64,000 nt of DNA from Acidobacteriota bacterium (GCA_016871195.1 VFZN01000001.1:62001-126000), one strand, 5' to 3'; positions 35,485-44,934 are shown, counted from the stretch's first letter. Notes: a model not told the origin generated them from the sequence alone. Numbers and translations: made by a program.

Positions 35485-36909
35485 ATGGATCGCCACCGTC
35501 TTGAGTGTCGTGAAGCCCAGCAGGGCTTCGAGTCCTTTCTCCCGTCCGTAGCCGCTCGATTTCACGCCCCCGAAGGGCAGTTCCACCCCGCCGGCGGCGC
35601 CGTAGTTGTTGATGAACACCTGCCCGCTGTGCAGACGGCGGGCCATGCGGAACTGCCGGCCGCCGTCGCGCGTCCAGACACCGGCCACCAGGCCGAAGCG
35701 CGTGCAGTTGGCAAGGGCCACGGCCTCAGCTTCCGTCGTGAACGACATCGCTGCCAGCACGGGACCGAACACTTCCTCCTGCGCCAGCCGATGCGTCGGG
35801 GGCACGTCGCGCAGCAGCACCGGTGCCTGATAGAACCCGCCCGCTGGCACATCGGGCTGTACCGTGCCGGTCGCCACCACCGTCACCCCGGCGTCGTCCG
35901 CCTCGGCCAGGAACGCACGCACACGGTCCCGCTGCGACTTGCGGATGAGGGGACCCACATCGAGGTCGAGTGCAGCCGGCCCCACACGCAGGGCCCGGAA
36001 CGCCTCGCCCACGCGGGCCAGCAGCGTTTCATAGATGGGCGCTTCGATCAGCAGGCGCGACCCGGCCGAGCAGGTCTGGCCGGCATTCTGCACGATGGCG
36101 TTGATGATGGCGGGCACCGCCGCGTCGAGGTCGGCATCGGCGAATACGATCTGCGGCCCCTTGCCACCGAGCTCCAGCGTCACCGGGCAGTGCCGCTCGG
36201 CAGCCACCTGCTGAATGATCGTCCCCACGGACGGGCTGCCCGTAAACGAAATGTGATCGATGCCCGGGTGGCGGGCCAGCGCATCGCCCACCTCATGCCC
36301 CAGCCCCGTGACGATGTTGAGGGCACCGGGGGGAAAGCCGACCTCTGCGGCCAGCTGCGTCACGCGAATCAGTGACAGGCAGGCGTCTTCGGATGGCTTG
36401 ACGACGCAGACGTTTCCGGCAGCGAGGGCCCCACCCACACTGCGACCGAAGATCTGCATCGGATAGTTCCACGGCACGATGTGTCCGGTCACGCCGTGCG
36501 GCTCGCGCCAGGTGAGCACGCTGTAGCCTTCCAGGAACGGAATGGTGTCGCCGTGCAGCTTGTCGCAGGCGCCGGCATAGAACTCGAAATAGCGTGCGAG
36601 GGCGGTGGCATCGGCACGGGCCTGCCGGGTGGGCTTGCCGCAGTCGCGCTGCTCGAGGGCGGCCAGTTCGTCGGCGTGGGCCGTGACGGCGGCCGACAGC
36701 TTCATCAGCAGCCGACCGCGCTCGGCGGCGGTGACATGGCTCCAGGGGCCGTCGAAGCAGGCGCGGGCCGCGCGGACGGCGGCATCGACATCTTCGGCTG
36801 CGCTGCGAGGGATGGTGTCAAACACCTCGCCGGTCGACGGATCGATGACCGACAGGGTGGCGCCCGAGAGCGCGGACTGTGACTGGTGATTGATGACGTT
36901 CAGCGCCAT
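35476..36909 (-). CDS. NAD(P)-dependent aldehyde dehydrogenase
   Basis: A 477-residue aldehyde dehydrogenase, closest in wording to betaine-aldehyde or gamma-aminobutyraldehyde dehydrogenases. ITGHIVPWNYPMQIF-type cofactor region, ISFTGSPSVG, catalytic Glu in VTLELGGKGPQ, catalytic Cys in NAGQTCSAGSRL, and the C-terminal LPFGGVKSSGYGREKGLEAL. I use ATG 36907-36909; an in-frame TTG at 36963 would add 18 residues. A 92-base piece of this gene (36686-36777, N-terminal coding part) is repeated at 39989-40080 beyond the TonB-dependent receptor. Confidence 0.92.
   Translation of the reverse strand: MALNVINHQSQSALSGATLSVIDPSTGEVFDTIPRSAAEDVDAAVRAARACFDGPWSHVTAAERGRLLMKLSAAVTAHADELAALEQRDCGKPTRQARADATALARYFEFYAGACDKLHGDTIPFLEGYSVLTWREPHGVTGHIVPWNYPMQIFGRSVGGALAAGNVCVVKPSEDACLSLIRVTQLAAEVGFPPGALNIVTGLGHEVGDALARHPGIDHISFTGSPSVGTIIQQVAAERHCPVTLELGGKGPQIVFADADLDAAVPAIINAIVQNAGQTCSAGSRLLIEAPIYETLLARVGEAFRALRVGPAALDLDVGPLIRKSQRDRVRAFLAEADDAGVTVVATGTVQPDVPAGGFYQAPVLLRDVPPTHRLAQEEVFGPVLAAMSFTTEAEAVALANCTRFGLVAGVWTRDGGRQFRMARRLHSGQVFINNYGAAGGVELPFGGVKSSGYGREKGLEALLGFTTLKTVAIHHG
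36686..36777 (+). repeat. Direct repeat, left copy (inside the aldehyde dehydrogenase gene)
   Basis: 92 bases identical at 91 positions to 39989-40080 (offset 3,303); the only difference is A at 36710 against C at 40013. Identity stops sharply at both ends. This copy is within the intact dehydrogenase coding sequence and is therefore the source. Confidence 0.95.
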
Positions 36910-37046
36910 GGCGTTATTCTGCGCCAGCTCCCGCGGCATCTGAACCTTGACAGCGTACGACAAAAGGCGTTAGGTTGCCGCGAACTCGCTCCCGCACCAC
37001 CACGGACTTCCGCGACTCGGGCTGCCCTGCCAGCCAGGAGGATTTG

Positions 37047-39983
37047 ATGTCGAACGGTCTGCGCGCGACGCTTCTCGCCCTGATTGTCGTGGGCTCACCG
37101 GTGGCTGCTGGCGCCCAGAGCGCCATTGTCGGGGTGGTTCGAGACTCGTCAGGGGGCGTCTTGCCCGGGGTGACGGTCGAGGCGACCAGCGACGCGCTCA
37201 TCGAGCGGACCCGAGCGGCTGTCACCGACGAGCAAGGGACCTACCGCATTGTCGACCTCAGGCCCGGAACCTATGTCGTCACGTTCAGCCTGCCCGGCTT
37301 CAACAGCTTCCGGCGCGACGATCTGCTGCTGGCCTCCGAGTTCACCGCCACGGTCAACGCGGACCTCAAGGTTGGCGCTCTCGAGGAAACGATCACCGTC
37401 ACAGGGGCGGCGCCCGTTGTCGACGTGACGACGGCTGCGCGCGCGCAGGTGCTCGACCGCGAGGCCATCGATTCGATTCCCACCGGGCGCAGCATTCAGG
37501 GCATGGCGCAGCTCGTGCCGGGTGTCAGCCTGAATCTGCCCGACACTGGCGGAGCCCGCGCCATGCAGCAAACCTACATGTCTGTGCGAGGCATGTCGAC
37601 GTCGAACACCACTATGCTGGTCGACGGGATGCTCGTCAATGGCCTGCAGTCTGATGGTGCCGTCCAGAGCTATTTCAACGACGCCATGAATTCAGAGGTC
37701 AGCATCCAGGTCAGCGGCATCTCGGCAGATACCTCTGCCGGGGGCGTCCGCATGAACATGATCCCCCGCGAGGGTGGCAACCGCTTCAGCGGTGACCTGA
37801 AGGCCTCGTATCGACCGGGAAACTGGCAGTCGAGCAATCTGACCGACCGCCACGTGGCCCGCGGGCTCCGGGCCGGTAATGCCATCGACCGGATTCTTGA
37901 CAGCACCCTCTCGCTCGGCGGCCCCATCCGGAAGGATCGGTTGTGGTTCTTCACGTCCGGCCGGTATTTCACGGTCAACAACTACATTGCCAACACGTTC
38001 TTCAATGACGGCAGTCGCGGCCTGGATGACCAGTACATCGGCAGCGCCATGGCACGGCTGACGTGGCAGATTTCAAGCCGGAGCAAGCTGTCTGCGTACT
38101 TCGACGAGATTGACAAGTACCGGGGCCACGACATGCAGAGCAACGACGATCCTGAAGAGGCGTCGCTGCAGTGGTTCTCGCCCGCGTATCACACAGGGGC
38201 CATCAAGTACACATCGACGCTGACGAACGCGATGCTTCTGGAGGCGGGCTACTCCCGGAATCTCGAGTACTACACCAACAGCTATCAGGACGGCGTCGAG
38301 CAACCTCGCGGCACAGCAGCCTGGTTCGCCGGTGCGTCGCGTCTCGAAAGTGACCTTGGCGGTCGTCGAACCGCAGCGACGGCGCAGAACACGCAAAGCC
38401 CCGAACGCCATGCAATGCAGGCGTCGCTCTCGTACCTGTGGCGCTCGCACAGCTTCAAGGCGGGTGCGCAGCTGACCTGGGGTGATTTCTGGCACACCGT
38501 CGATGCCAATGCGGACCTGACGCAGCAGTACCGCAGTAACGCCACTGGCATCCGATTCTCGGTGCCCGACAGCGTCATCATCCGGAACACCCCACTTCGC
38601 TATGGCGAGCGCCTGAATCGAGACCTTGGCTTCTACGTCCAGGACTCGTGGCGGCTGAAGCGCCTGACCGTCAACGCCGGCATCCGATGGGAGCAGATCA
38701 AGGCGCAGGTGCTGGCCTCCGAGTCGCCAGCCGGCCGATTCGTTCCCGCGAGAAGCTTCTCTGCCATCGAGAACTTGCCGAACTGGACTGATTGGGCGCC
38801 CCGCTTCTCTGCCATTCTCGACGTGTTTGGTAACGGTCGAACGGCTGTCAAGTACTCGCTGAACCGCTACAACCAGATCCGGACGACCGGCATCGCAGGG
38901 AACTACAACCCGCTGCTGTCGCAAACCGCCACGCTGCCCTGGCGTGATGCCAACGGCAATGATATTGCGGAAGGAGAGCGCGGCTGCACGGGATACCCCA
39001 GGGTGGGATGTGAAATTGATTTCACGGCGCTCTCCCCCAATTTTGGAATCGCCGCCCTCAATGAATACGGCCGCTATCCACGCACATGGAATTTTGAAAA
39101 CGCCGTGGAAGTGCAGCATGAGCTCCTCCCGGGATTCTCGCTATCCGGTGCTGTGTATCGCGGCGAGTTCCGCAATCTGACGACCACCATCAACCAGAAC
39201 TGGACTCTCGCCGACTACACGCCCTTCACCTTCTACAATCCGGCCCGCGGTCAGCCGTTCGAGGTGTTCGCGCGCAGTGTCGCCGCGCAGGCGCGCCCCG
39301 CACGCTTCCTCGATACGTACGACCCCCAGCGGCGCCGTCAGTACCAGGCCCTGATGACCAATCTCACGTGGCGCATCCCTGGCGGAGGGCAGGTGTTCGG
39401 CGGCTACACCATGGAGCGCGAGCGCCAGCGTGCATGCACCGCGCCCGATGATCCGAACTACGCAGCCGCAGGATCCAGGACGACCTTTACCACCAAAGCC
39501 TTCTGCGACGATTTCGTGCTGGATATCCCCTGGAAGCACCAGTTCAAGCTGTCAGGCACGCGCCAGATCGGGTGGGGATTTGACCTGAGCATGGCGTTTC
39601 AGAGCAACCAGAGCCCCAATAGTTCACGCCTGATGAATGTGACGCGCGGGGTCACACGGTATCCGGCGACATGCCCGGCCCCGTGTCCCGCCAATCAAAT
39701 CATCATGCCGACGGGTACCTTCGGCCAGGGTTCGCTCGTGGTCTATCTCGAGCCAGAGCGAGCGACGTTCGTTGAACGCATCGTTCAGCTCGACTTGAAA
39801 CTGCAGCGCCGTTTCACGATTGGGCGCGTCTCGTTGCTGCCGGTGATTGAGGTCTTCAACGTGAACAACTCCGACGCCATCATCAGCTTCGTCACGACCA
39901 ACGCCCTGAGCAATTCCTATCTCGTACCGAACAGCATCATGCAGGGCCGTATCCTGGGTGTTGGTCTGACAACACGCTGGTAG
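37047..39983 (+). CDS. TonB-dependent receptor with N-terminal carboxypeptidase-regulatory-like domain (Oar-like)
   Basis: A 978-residue outer-membrane receptor. The signal peptide (LRATLLALIVVGSPVAAGAQ) leads to a carboxypeptidase-regulatory domain (IVGVVRDSSGGVLPGVTVEATS to YVVTFSLPGF, residues about 25-105). A plug (ITVTGAAPVVDVTT, about 115-250) and a large beta-barrel follow, ending in an aromatic-terminated strand (GVGLTTRW). It imports large substrates such as oligosaccharides or peptides with TonB energy. AGGAGGA lies five bases before ATG 37047. Codon use has more A/T than its neighbours, and the gene is bracketed by a 92-base direct repeat, which suggests it was inserted. Confidence 0.92.
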   Translation: MSNGLRATLLALIVVGSPVAAGAQSAIVGVVRDSSGGVLPGVTVEATSDALIERTRAAVTDEQGTYRIVDLRPGTYVVTFSLPGFNSFRRDDLLLASEFTATVNADLKVGALEETITVTGAAPVVDVTTAARAQVLDREAIDSIPTGRSIQGMAQLVPGVSLNLPDTGGARAMQQTYMSVRGMSTSNTTMLVDGMLVNGLQSDGAVQSYFNDAMNSEVSIQVSGISADTSAGGVRMNMIPREGGNRFSGDLKASYRPGNWQSSNLTDRHVARGLRAGNAIDRILDSTLSLGGPIRKDRLWFFTSGRYFTVNNYIANTFFNDGSRGLDDQYIGSAMARLTWQISSRSKLSAYFDEIDKYRGHDMQSNDDPEEASLQWFSPAYHTGAIKYTSTLTNAMLLEAGYSRNLEYYTNSYQDGVEQPRGTAAWFAGASRLESDLGGRRTAATAQNTQSPERHAMQASLSYLWRSHSFKAGAQLTWGDFWHTVDANADLTQQYRSNATGIRFSVPDSVIIRNTPLRYGERLNRDLGFYVQDSWRLKRLTVNAGIRWEQIKAQVLASESPAGRFVPARSFSAIENLPNWTDWAPRFSAILDVFGNGRTAVKYSLNRYNQIRTTGIAGNYNPLLSQTATLPWRDANGNDIAEGERGCTGYPRVGCEIDFTALSPNFGIAALNEYGRYPRTWNFENAVEVQHELLPGFSLSGAVYRGEFRNLTTTINQNWTLADYTPFTFYNPARGQPFEVFARSVAAQARPARFLDTYDPQRRRQYQALMTNLTWRIPGGGQVFGGYTMERERQRACTAPDDPNYAAAGSRTTFTTKAFCDDFVLDIPWKHQFKLSGTRQIGWGFDLSMAFQSNQSPNSSRLMNVTRGVTRYPATCPAPCPANQIIMPTGTFGQGSLVVYLEPERATFVERIVQLDLKLQRRFTIGRVSLLPVIEVFNVNNSDAIISFVTTNALSNSYLVPNSIMQGRILGVGLTTRW

Positions 39984-39988
39984 ACCTC

Positions 39989-40080
39989 ACGGCGGCCGAC
40001 AGCTTCATCAGCCGCCGACCGCGCTCGGCGGCGGTGACATGGCTCCAGGGGCCGTCGAAGCAGGCGCGGGCCGCGCGGAC
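39989..40080 (+). repeat. Direct repeat, right copy (dehydrogenase gene fragment after the receptor)
   Basis: Copy of 36686-36777 with one mismatch. It begins six bases after the receptor's TAG and ends 15 bases before the stop codon of the convergent hydrolase gene. Here the sequence has no coding role, so it is a relic of duplication or recombination. Confidence 0.95.
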
Positions 40081-40095
40081 AGATGAGCGTGCGCC

Positions 40096-41385
40096 TCACT
40101 TCTGCGCAAGGAACGCGACGAGCTGTTCGACGACGCGGGCGGGTTGCTCCTGCTGCACCCAGTGGCCGGCACCGTCAATCAGGTGCGTGCCCGCATAGCG
40201 CGTCGTGTGCGTCGACTCGAGGCGCTCGAGGGCACCGGGGCTCTGATACACGCCCCAGTCCTGGCGGCCCCCGATGAACATCGACGGCACGTCAATCTTC
40301 CGACCCGCGAACACGCGCAGCGCGGCATCACCACCACCTGAGCGATAGCCGTTGAGCCCGCCCTGAAATCCGGTGCGCTGATACTCGGCGGTATAGACGG
40401 CGAGGTCGGCATCACGCAGCCACCGGCACGCCGCCACCTGCTGCGGTGTCGGCATCTCGGGTGCCACTGACTCCGCCATGCCGACGGCGAGATCCATCAC
40501 GTAATAGCGGGGCAGCCGGGCCCACTCGGCCGCCGTGCGCCCGGCGAGCGGCTGCGGCTGGTTCGGTGCCCAGTCGGCGCTCTTCATGTGGTAATACGCA
40601 CGCAGAAATGCGTGCAGTCCCTGCGGCGGATGCCACAGGTTCTCATTGGCCTCGCGCGACTGGTAATAGCGCTGATAGTGCTTGCGCGGCGGCGACAGAC
40701 GGGCCAGGTCGTCGTAGATGGTGTCGGGCGCCGGACGCGGAGGCGGGGGCGCACCATTGGCCGTATTGAACGGCAGCGTCGCGGTGCCGCCGAAGGGCGC
40801 ACTCATCATCACCACCGAGCGGAACAGATCGGGCCGGATGACCGCACACCACCCTGCCTGCGGTGATCCCTGATCGTGGCCGATCACGGCATGCACGGAC
40901 CGATGCCCGAGGGCATACACCAGCGCCACCATGTCGTGCACCTGGTTGAACGTGCCGAACGGCCCCAGGTCATCGTCGTAGTTCGTGAGGGTGGTCACCG
41001 ACCGTCCATAGCCTCGGCGATCGGGCGCGACGACGTAGTAGCCGGCGTCGGCGAGGGGCCCCATCACCTGACGCCAGCTGTAGGCCAGTTCGGGGAATCC
41101 GTGCAGCAGCAGGAGCATCGGTCGATTGGGGGTCTCAAAGCCTGCTTCGAGCACATGCACACGGAGGCCATTCACCCCGTCAACAAACCGCGAGCGGATG
41201 CCGCGGGGCAACACACGGGCGTCGTAGGGCGCGAGGGCACCTGATGCCGGCGCCTGCGCGCCCGTGGCAAACAGCGGAACCTGTGCGGGTCGCAGGGCTG
41301 CGGCGGCGACCATACCCAGCCAGAGGCTGACGAGGTCGCGACGAGACACGAGGGAGGGGGGCGTGAGAGGGGAAGACGGACGCAT
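40096..41385 (-). CDS. Exported alpha/beta hydrolase, epoxide-hydrolase-like
   Basis: A 429-residue alpha/beta-hydrolase. The N-terminus has a Tat-like signal (SRRDLVSLWLGMVAAAA). LLLLHGFPELAYSWR carries the oxyanion HGFP, APDRRGYGRS follows, VIGHDQGSPQAGW contains the nucleophile Asp (so epoxide hydrolase or dehalogenase type rather than esterase), and the late GGRQDWG and LIDGAGHWVQQEQP supply acid and His. It would open epoxides or related substrates in the periplasm. ATG 41383-41385 is preceded by GGAGG at good distance. Substrate unknown. Confidence 0.88.
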   Translation of the reverse strand: MRPSSPLTPPSLVSRRDLVSLWLGMVAAAALRPAQVPLFATGAQAPASGALAPYDARVLPRGIRSRFVDGVNGLRVHVLEAGFETPNRPMLLLLHGFPELAYSWRQVMGPLADAGYYVVAPDRRGYGRSVTTLTNYDDDLGPFGTFNQVHDMVALVYALGHRSVHAVIGHDQGSPQAGWCAVIRPDLFRSVVMMSAPFGGTATLPFNTANGAPPPPRPAPDTIYDDLARLSPPRKHYQRYYQSREANENLWHPPQGLHAFLRAYYHMKSADWAPNQPQPLAGRTAAEWARLPRYYVMDLAVGMAESVAPEMPTPQQVAACRWLRDADLAVYTAEYQRTGFQGGLNGYRSGGGDAALRVFAGRKIDVPSMFIGGRQDWGVYQSPGALERLESTHTTRYAGTHLIDGAGHWVQQEQPARVVEQLVAFLAQK

Positions 41386-41517
41386 GGGAAACCTCCGCAG
41401 GATCCGGTGCAGGCATCGCTCCCGCAGGTGCGGGAACCCGGGCACGCTGGCGGTGACCGGTCCCTCGACGGGCGAAGCACGCCCTCAGGCACAGGCGACC
41501 AGCGACCCGTGCCGGCA

Positions 41518-41549
41518 GGCGGGACCGGACGACTCGGCCCCGTCCCGCC
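41518..41549. terminator. Inverted repeat upstream of the hydrolase gene
   Basis: GGCGGGAC (41518-41525), 16-base loop, GTCCCGCC (41542-41549) in the 172-base space between two minus-strand genes, just after the HD-like gene's stop. Could end its transcript; no T-run, so uncertain. Confidence 0.35.
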
Positions 41550-41557
41550 GGACACGA

Positions 41558-42385
41558 CTAGAGGGGGTTGTCGGGAAACATCATCGTGCGCCACATGTGG
41601 GCGACGGCACTGTTGTCGTTCCCGAGGCCTTCCTTGGGCTGCTTGAACTGGCGCCCGATGATGTCGATGAACGGGTCGAGCGACACCTCGACGCTGGGAT
41701 CGAAGGCATACAGATCATTCACCGTGATCATGCGTGCCTCGAAGTACCACTTGTGCTTGCGGGCGTACTCATACGCCTTCTTGATGTGCTCCTGCGGCAC
41801 GTAGTCCTTGCCGTAGATGCGGTTGTAGAGTTCGGGGTACTCGTAGCCGTGCGCCGGATCCGGATAGAACCGCAGGGCCTGGTGATAGCGGATGGCCCAG
41901 CTGATCTTCTCGGACACGTAGGGCTCGAGCATCTGGGCGCCCCACCAGGCGTGGTCCACCTTGACGAGGTTCTGCACCACATCGTGCAGCAGGCACGCCA
42001 TGACGATCTCCTCGCTCATACCGGTCTTGAGTGCCCGGTTTGCACTCTGCAGCACGTGCCGGGCGGGGGAAAACCGCTTCTCGAAGAACTCTTCGAGTGT
42101 CGGCTTGGCCGACATCGGCGCGAGCGTGGGCATCCGCTGGTTCCCCGGGGGCCCGATCGGCGCGAACAAGCTGCCGACGCCGCGCCTGACCGTCGCATCG
42201 GCGGGTGAGGGCAGCAGTTGTTCCGCCTCGGGGAGGAGCCCTCCGGCCAGTTCGTCGAGCCGCTCGACCATGTAGTGTTCGAGCGCTTCGGCTTTCGTTT
42301 CCGAGTCCATCCGCTCGACGACGGCCAGGCCGCCGAGACTCGCGATAAACGCACGCCGGTCGATGTCCATGTTGCCGAATCCCAT
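41558..42385 (-). CDS. HD-domain-like protein with a Tat-like N-terminus
   Basis: A 275-residue protein. The N-terminus (DIDRRAFIASLGGLAVV) resembles a short Tat signal. Residues about 105-175 have an HD-type metal pattern: RHVLQSAN, MACLLHDVV, VDHAWWGAQML and IRYHQALRFYPD. The C-terminus is aromatic and charged without a known motif. It may be a metal-dependent hydrolase or an oxygenase of the HD superfamily; I cannot name a family. It is probably transcribed from the shared 110-base divergent region with the PhzF gene. Confidence 0.6.
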   Translation of the reverse strand: MGFGNMDIDRRAFIASLGGLAVVERMDSETKAEALEHYMVERLDELAGGLLPEAEQLLPSPADATVRRGVGSLFAPIGPPGNQRMPTLAPMSAKPTLEEFFEKRFSPARHVLQSANRALKTGMSEEIVMACLLHDVVQNLVKVDHAWWGAQMLEPYVSEKISWAIRYHQALRFYPDPAHGYEYPELYNRIYGKDYVPQEHIKKAYEYARKHKWYFEARMITVNDLYAFDPSVEVSLDPFIDIIGRQFKQPKEGLGNDNSAVAHMWRTMMFPDNPL

Positions 42386-42495
42386 GCGTGAACCTCCAGG
42401 CGCGCATCCTAGCAGACCCTGTGCGGGAGGGCTACGGGAAATGCCGTGCCCTCCAATCCCGTAGAATCGGACGAGTCCTCAGCCCGGCCAGCCCT

Positions 42496-43335
42496 ATGCC
42501 AACCACCCGCCGCTTCCACCAACTTGATGTATTCACCGCGACGCCGCTCCTCGGGAATCCCCTGGCGGTGGTGCACGACGCGCACGACATCGACGAGGCC
42601 ACCATGGCGGCCTTCGCCCGATGGACCAACCTCTCGGAAACCACGTTTCTGCTGCCGCCCACGGACCCTCGGGCCGATTACCGTGTGCGCATCTTCACGC
42701 CCGGGGGCGAACTGCCGTTTGCCGGGCATCCCACGCTCGGCAGCTGCGCGGCGTGGCTCGATGCCGGCGGGATGCCCAGGGATGCGAACGAGGTGACCCA
42801 GGAGTGCGGTGTGGGCCTGGTTCGCGTCCGTCGCGACGGCTCGCGGCTGGCGTTTGCCGCGCCTCCCCTCCGGCGCACCGGTCCACTCGATGCCTCTCTC
42901 GTCGAACGCATCAGCCGGGGACTCGGCATCGACGCTGCGCAGGTGCGGCATCACCAGTGGGTCGACAACGGCCCGGGCTGGTGCGCCGTGATGCTGCCCT
43001 CAGCCGAAGTGGTGCGGCAGCTGCGTCCCGACATCGCGCAGCTGGAAGGACTGATGCTGGGCGTCGCGGGTGCGTGTGCGCCCGGTGACGACGCGGCCTT
43101 CGAGGTGCGGGTGTTTGTGCCGGGTCACGGCGTGGCCGAAGACCCGGTGACCGGCAGCCTCAACGCCGGCCTCGCGCAGTGGCTGATTGGGGCGGGACTG
43201 GCGCCAGCGCAGTATGTGGCGGCGCAGGGCGCGGCCCTGGGTCGTGCCGGCCGCATTCACGTCGCGCACGACGGCGTCGATGTGTGGATTGGCGGTGATG
43301 TGGTGGTCTGTATCCGAGGGGATGTCACACTCTGA
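42496..43335 (+). CDS. PhzF-family isomerase/epimerase-like protein
   Basis: A 279-residue PhzF/diaminopimelate-epimerase-fold protein: QLDVFTATPLLGNPLAVVHDA at the N-terminus, catalytic Glu in NLSETTFLLPP, FTPGGELPFAGHPTLGSCAAWL, and the second-half AEDPVTGSLNAGLAQWL. Members isomerise small molecules (for example in phenazine synthesis), but most have unknown substrates. ATG 42496 was chosen because the family begins at TRRFHQLDVF; TAGAAT (42462-42467) may be its -10. Confidence 0.9.
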   Translation: MPTTRRFHQLDVFTATPLLGNPLAVVHDAHDIDEATMAAFARWTNLSETTFLLPPTDPRADYRVRIFTPGGELPFAGHPTLGSCAAWLDAGGMPRDANEVTQECGVGLVRVRRDGSRLAFAAPPLRRTGPLDASLVERISRGLGIDAAQVRHHQWVDNGPGWCAVMLPSAEVVRQLRPDIAQLEGLMLGVAGACAPGDDAAFEVRVFVPGHGVAEDPVTGSLNAGLAQWLIGAGLAPAQYVAAQGAALGRAGRIHVAHDGVDVWIGGDVVVCIRGDVTL

Positions 43336-43577
43336 GCGAGGCGTGCCGGCCGCGTCCGTGCCGGCGACAAGAGTCTATGACGCGAATATCGCGACGTGGT
43401 CTCTCGCTGGCGCCTGCCAGGCCGGCTCAGCGTTCTACGCGCGGCTCCTGCACACGGAATTCCTACCGCGTCTGTTTCTTCTTGCGTGTCGCGGTGATTG
43501 GGTTGGGCCAATCGATGCTGGGTGTGACTGCCACGGCGCTCCAGCTGTCACCGCGCGGCCACCGGTGATGGGGGGTG

Positions 43578-44927
43578 TCAGCCCCTGGCGCCGGCGCTCA
43601 TCTTCGCACCGACACGCAGTGCGAGCTCGAGGGCCTGGCGATAGTTGAGGCGGGGATCGCAGACCGACAGATACCGCCGATCGAGATCGGCTTCGCTCAA
43701 TCCGCCACCGATGCACTCGGTCACATCCTCGCCGGTCAGTTCAAAGTGCACACCTCCGAGGACAGTGCCGAGCGCGGCATGCACGTCGAAGGTGCGCTCG
43801 AGCTCGGCGAGGATGTCGTCGAAGCTCCGCGTCTTGAGCCCCGTGACGGTGGTCATGCCGTTGCCGTGCATCGGGTCACACACCCACAGCACGCGGCGTC
43901 CGGCACGGCGCACGGCCTCGACCAGGGGCGGCAGCCGACGTTCGACCTCGGCGGCCCCCATGCGCGTGATGGCCACCAGCTTGCCCGGTTCATTTTTCGG
44001 GCTCAGCACTTCCAACAGCCGCACCGCGTCATCAGGAGCGACGCGCGGCCCGAGCTTGACGCCCACGACGTTCTCGATACCCCGGAAGAACTCGACGTGC
44101 GCGCCGTCGATTTCCCGGGTGCGCTCGCCAATCCACGGCATGTGCGTCGTGAGCAGATAGTGACCGCTGCGCCGGGGTACGGTGCGGGTCTGGGCCGACT
44201 CGTAGTGCAGGTTGAGCCCTTCGTGACTCGTATAGAACGTGACGCGCGTCAGTTCCTCGACCGCGCGCTCACCGATGGCTTCCATGAAGTGCAGCGCCGC
44301 GGCGAGCCGCTCGGTGGTTTCGCGGTACTGCGCGCGCAGGGCATCGGGAAGGTCAGCCCGCGACATGAAGCCGAGGTCCCAGTACTCGGGATGATGCATG
44401 TCGGCAAACCCGCCGATGGCGAGCGAGCGCACGAAGTTGAGCGTCATGGCCGCGTGGCCATATGCATCGAGCAGCGCCCGCGGATCGGCACGTCGGGCCG
44501 CAGGCGTAAAGTCGGACTGATTGATCAGATCACCGAAGTAGCTAGGCAGGGTCATGCCGTCGCGGGTTTCGGTGGGGTTCGATCGGGGCTTGGCGTACTG
44601 CCCGGCCAACCGTCCCACGCGAATGACAGGCCGCTTCGACGCATGGATCAGCACGAGCGACATCTGCAGCAGGATTTTCAGCTTGTTGGCGATGATCGCC
44701 GGCTGGCAGTCGGCGAGGGTTTCCGCGCAGTCACCGCCCTGCAGCAGGAAGCGCTTGCCCTCCTGCGCTTCGGCCACCAGCTCCTTGAGGCGCTCGACTT
44801 CCCATGAGGTGACCAGCGGTGGCAGCCCGCGCAGCTTGCCGACGACCGCGCGCAGCGCCTCGGGATCGTCGTAGCCGACGTCCTGAGCGTACGGTTTCCC
44901 GGTCCAGGAGTCGACGCGCCAGATCAC
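43578..44927 (-). CDS. Class II 3-deoxy-7-phosphoheptulonate (DAHP) synthase
   Basis: A 449-residue plant-type (class II) DAHP synthase, first step of the shikimate pathway, condensing phosphoenolpyruvate and erythrose 4-phosphate. Signatures are LLQGGDCAET, RVGRLAGQYAKPRS, HWIGERT-like MPWIGERTREIDGAHVEFFRG, KLGPRV, and WVCDPMHGNGM with a metal-binding His. Typical length. The start is GTG 44925-44927, seven bases after TACGAT. Shikimate genes are otherwise absent from the window. Confidence 0.93.
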   Translation of the reverse strand: MIWRVDSWTGKPYAQDVGYDDPEALRAVVGKLRGLPPLVTSWEVERLKELVAEAQEGKRFLLQGGDCAETLADCQPAIIANKLKILLQMSLVLIHASKRPVIRVGRLAGQYAKPRSNPTETRDGMTLPSYFGDLINQSDFTPAARRADPRALLDAYGHAAMTLNFVRSLAIGGFADMHHPEYWDLGFMSRADLPDALRAQYRETTERLAAALHFMEAIGERAVEELTRVTFYTSHEGLNLHYESAQTRTVPRRSGHYLLTTHMPWIGERTREIDGAHVEFFRGIENVVGVKLGPRVAPDDAVRLLEVLSPKNEPGKLVAITRMGAAEVERRLPPLVEAVRRAGRRVLWVCDPMHGNGMTTVTGLKTRSFDDILAELERTFDVHAALGTVLGGVHFELTGEDVTECIGGGLSEADLDRRYLSVCDPRLNYRQALELALRVGAKMSAGARG

Positions 44928-44934
44928 GCCCGCG

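Noticed and set aside
37047-39983. Receptor as part of a transposon
   Set aside because: The flanking 92-base repeat is gene-derived and direct, there is no transposase, and no short target duplication or terminal inverted repeat was found.
43377-43568. 63-codon frame in the gap between the PhzF and DAHP synthase genes
   Set aside because: No ribosome site, unusual Arg/Ser-rich composition and no hydrophobic or known pattern; the gap is treated as non-coding.
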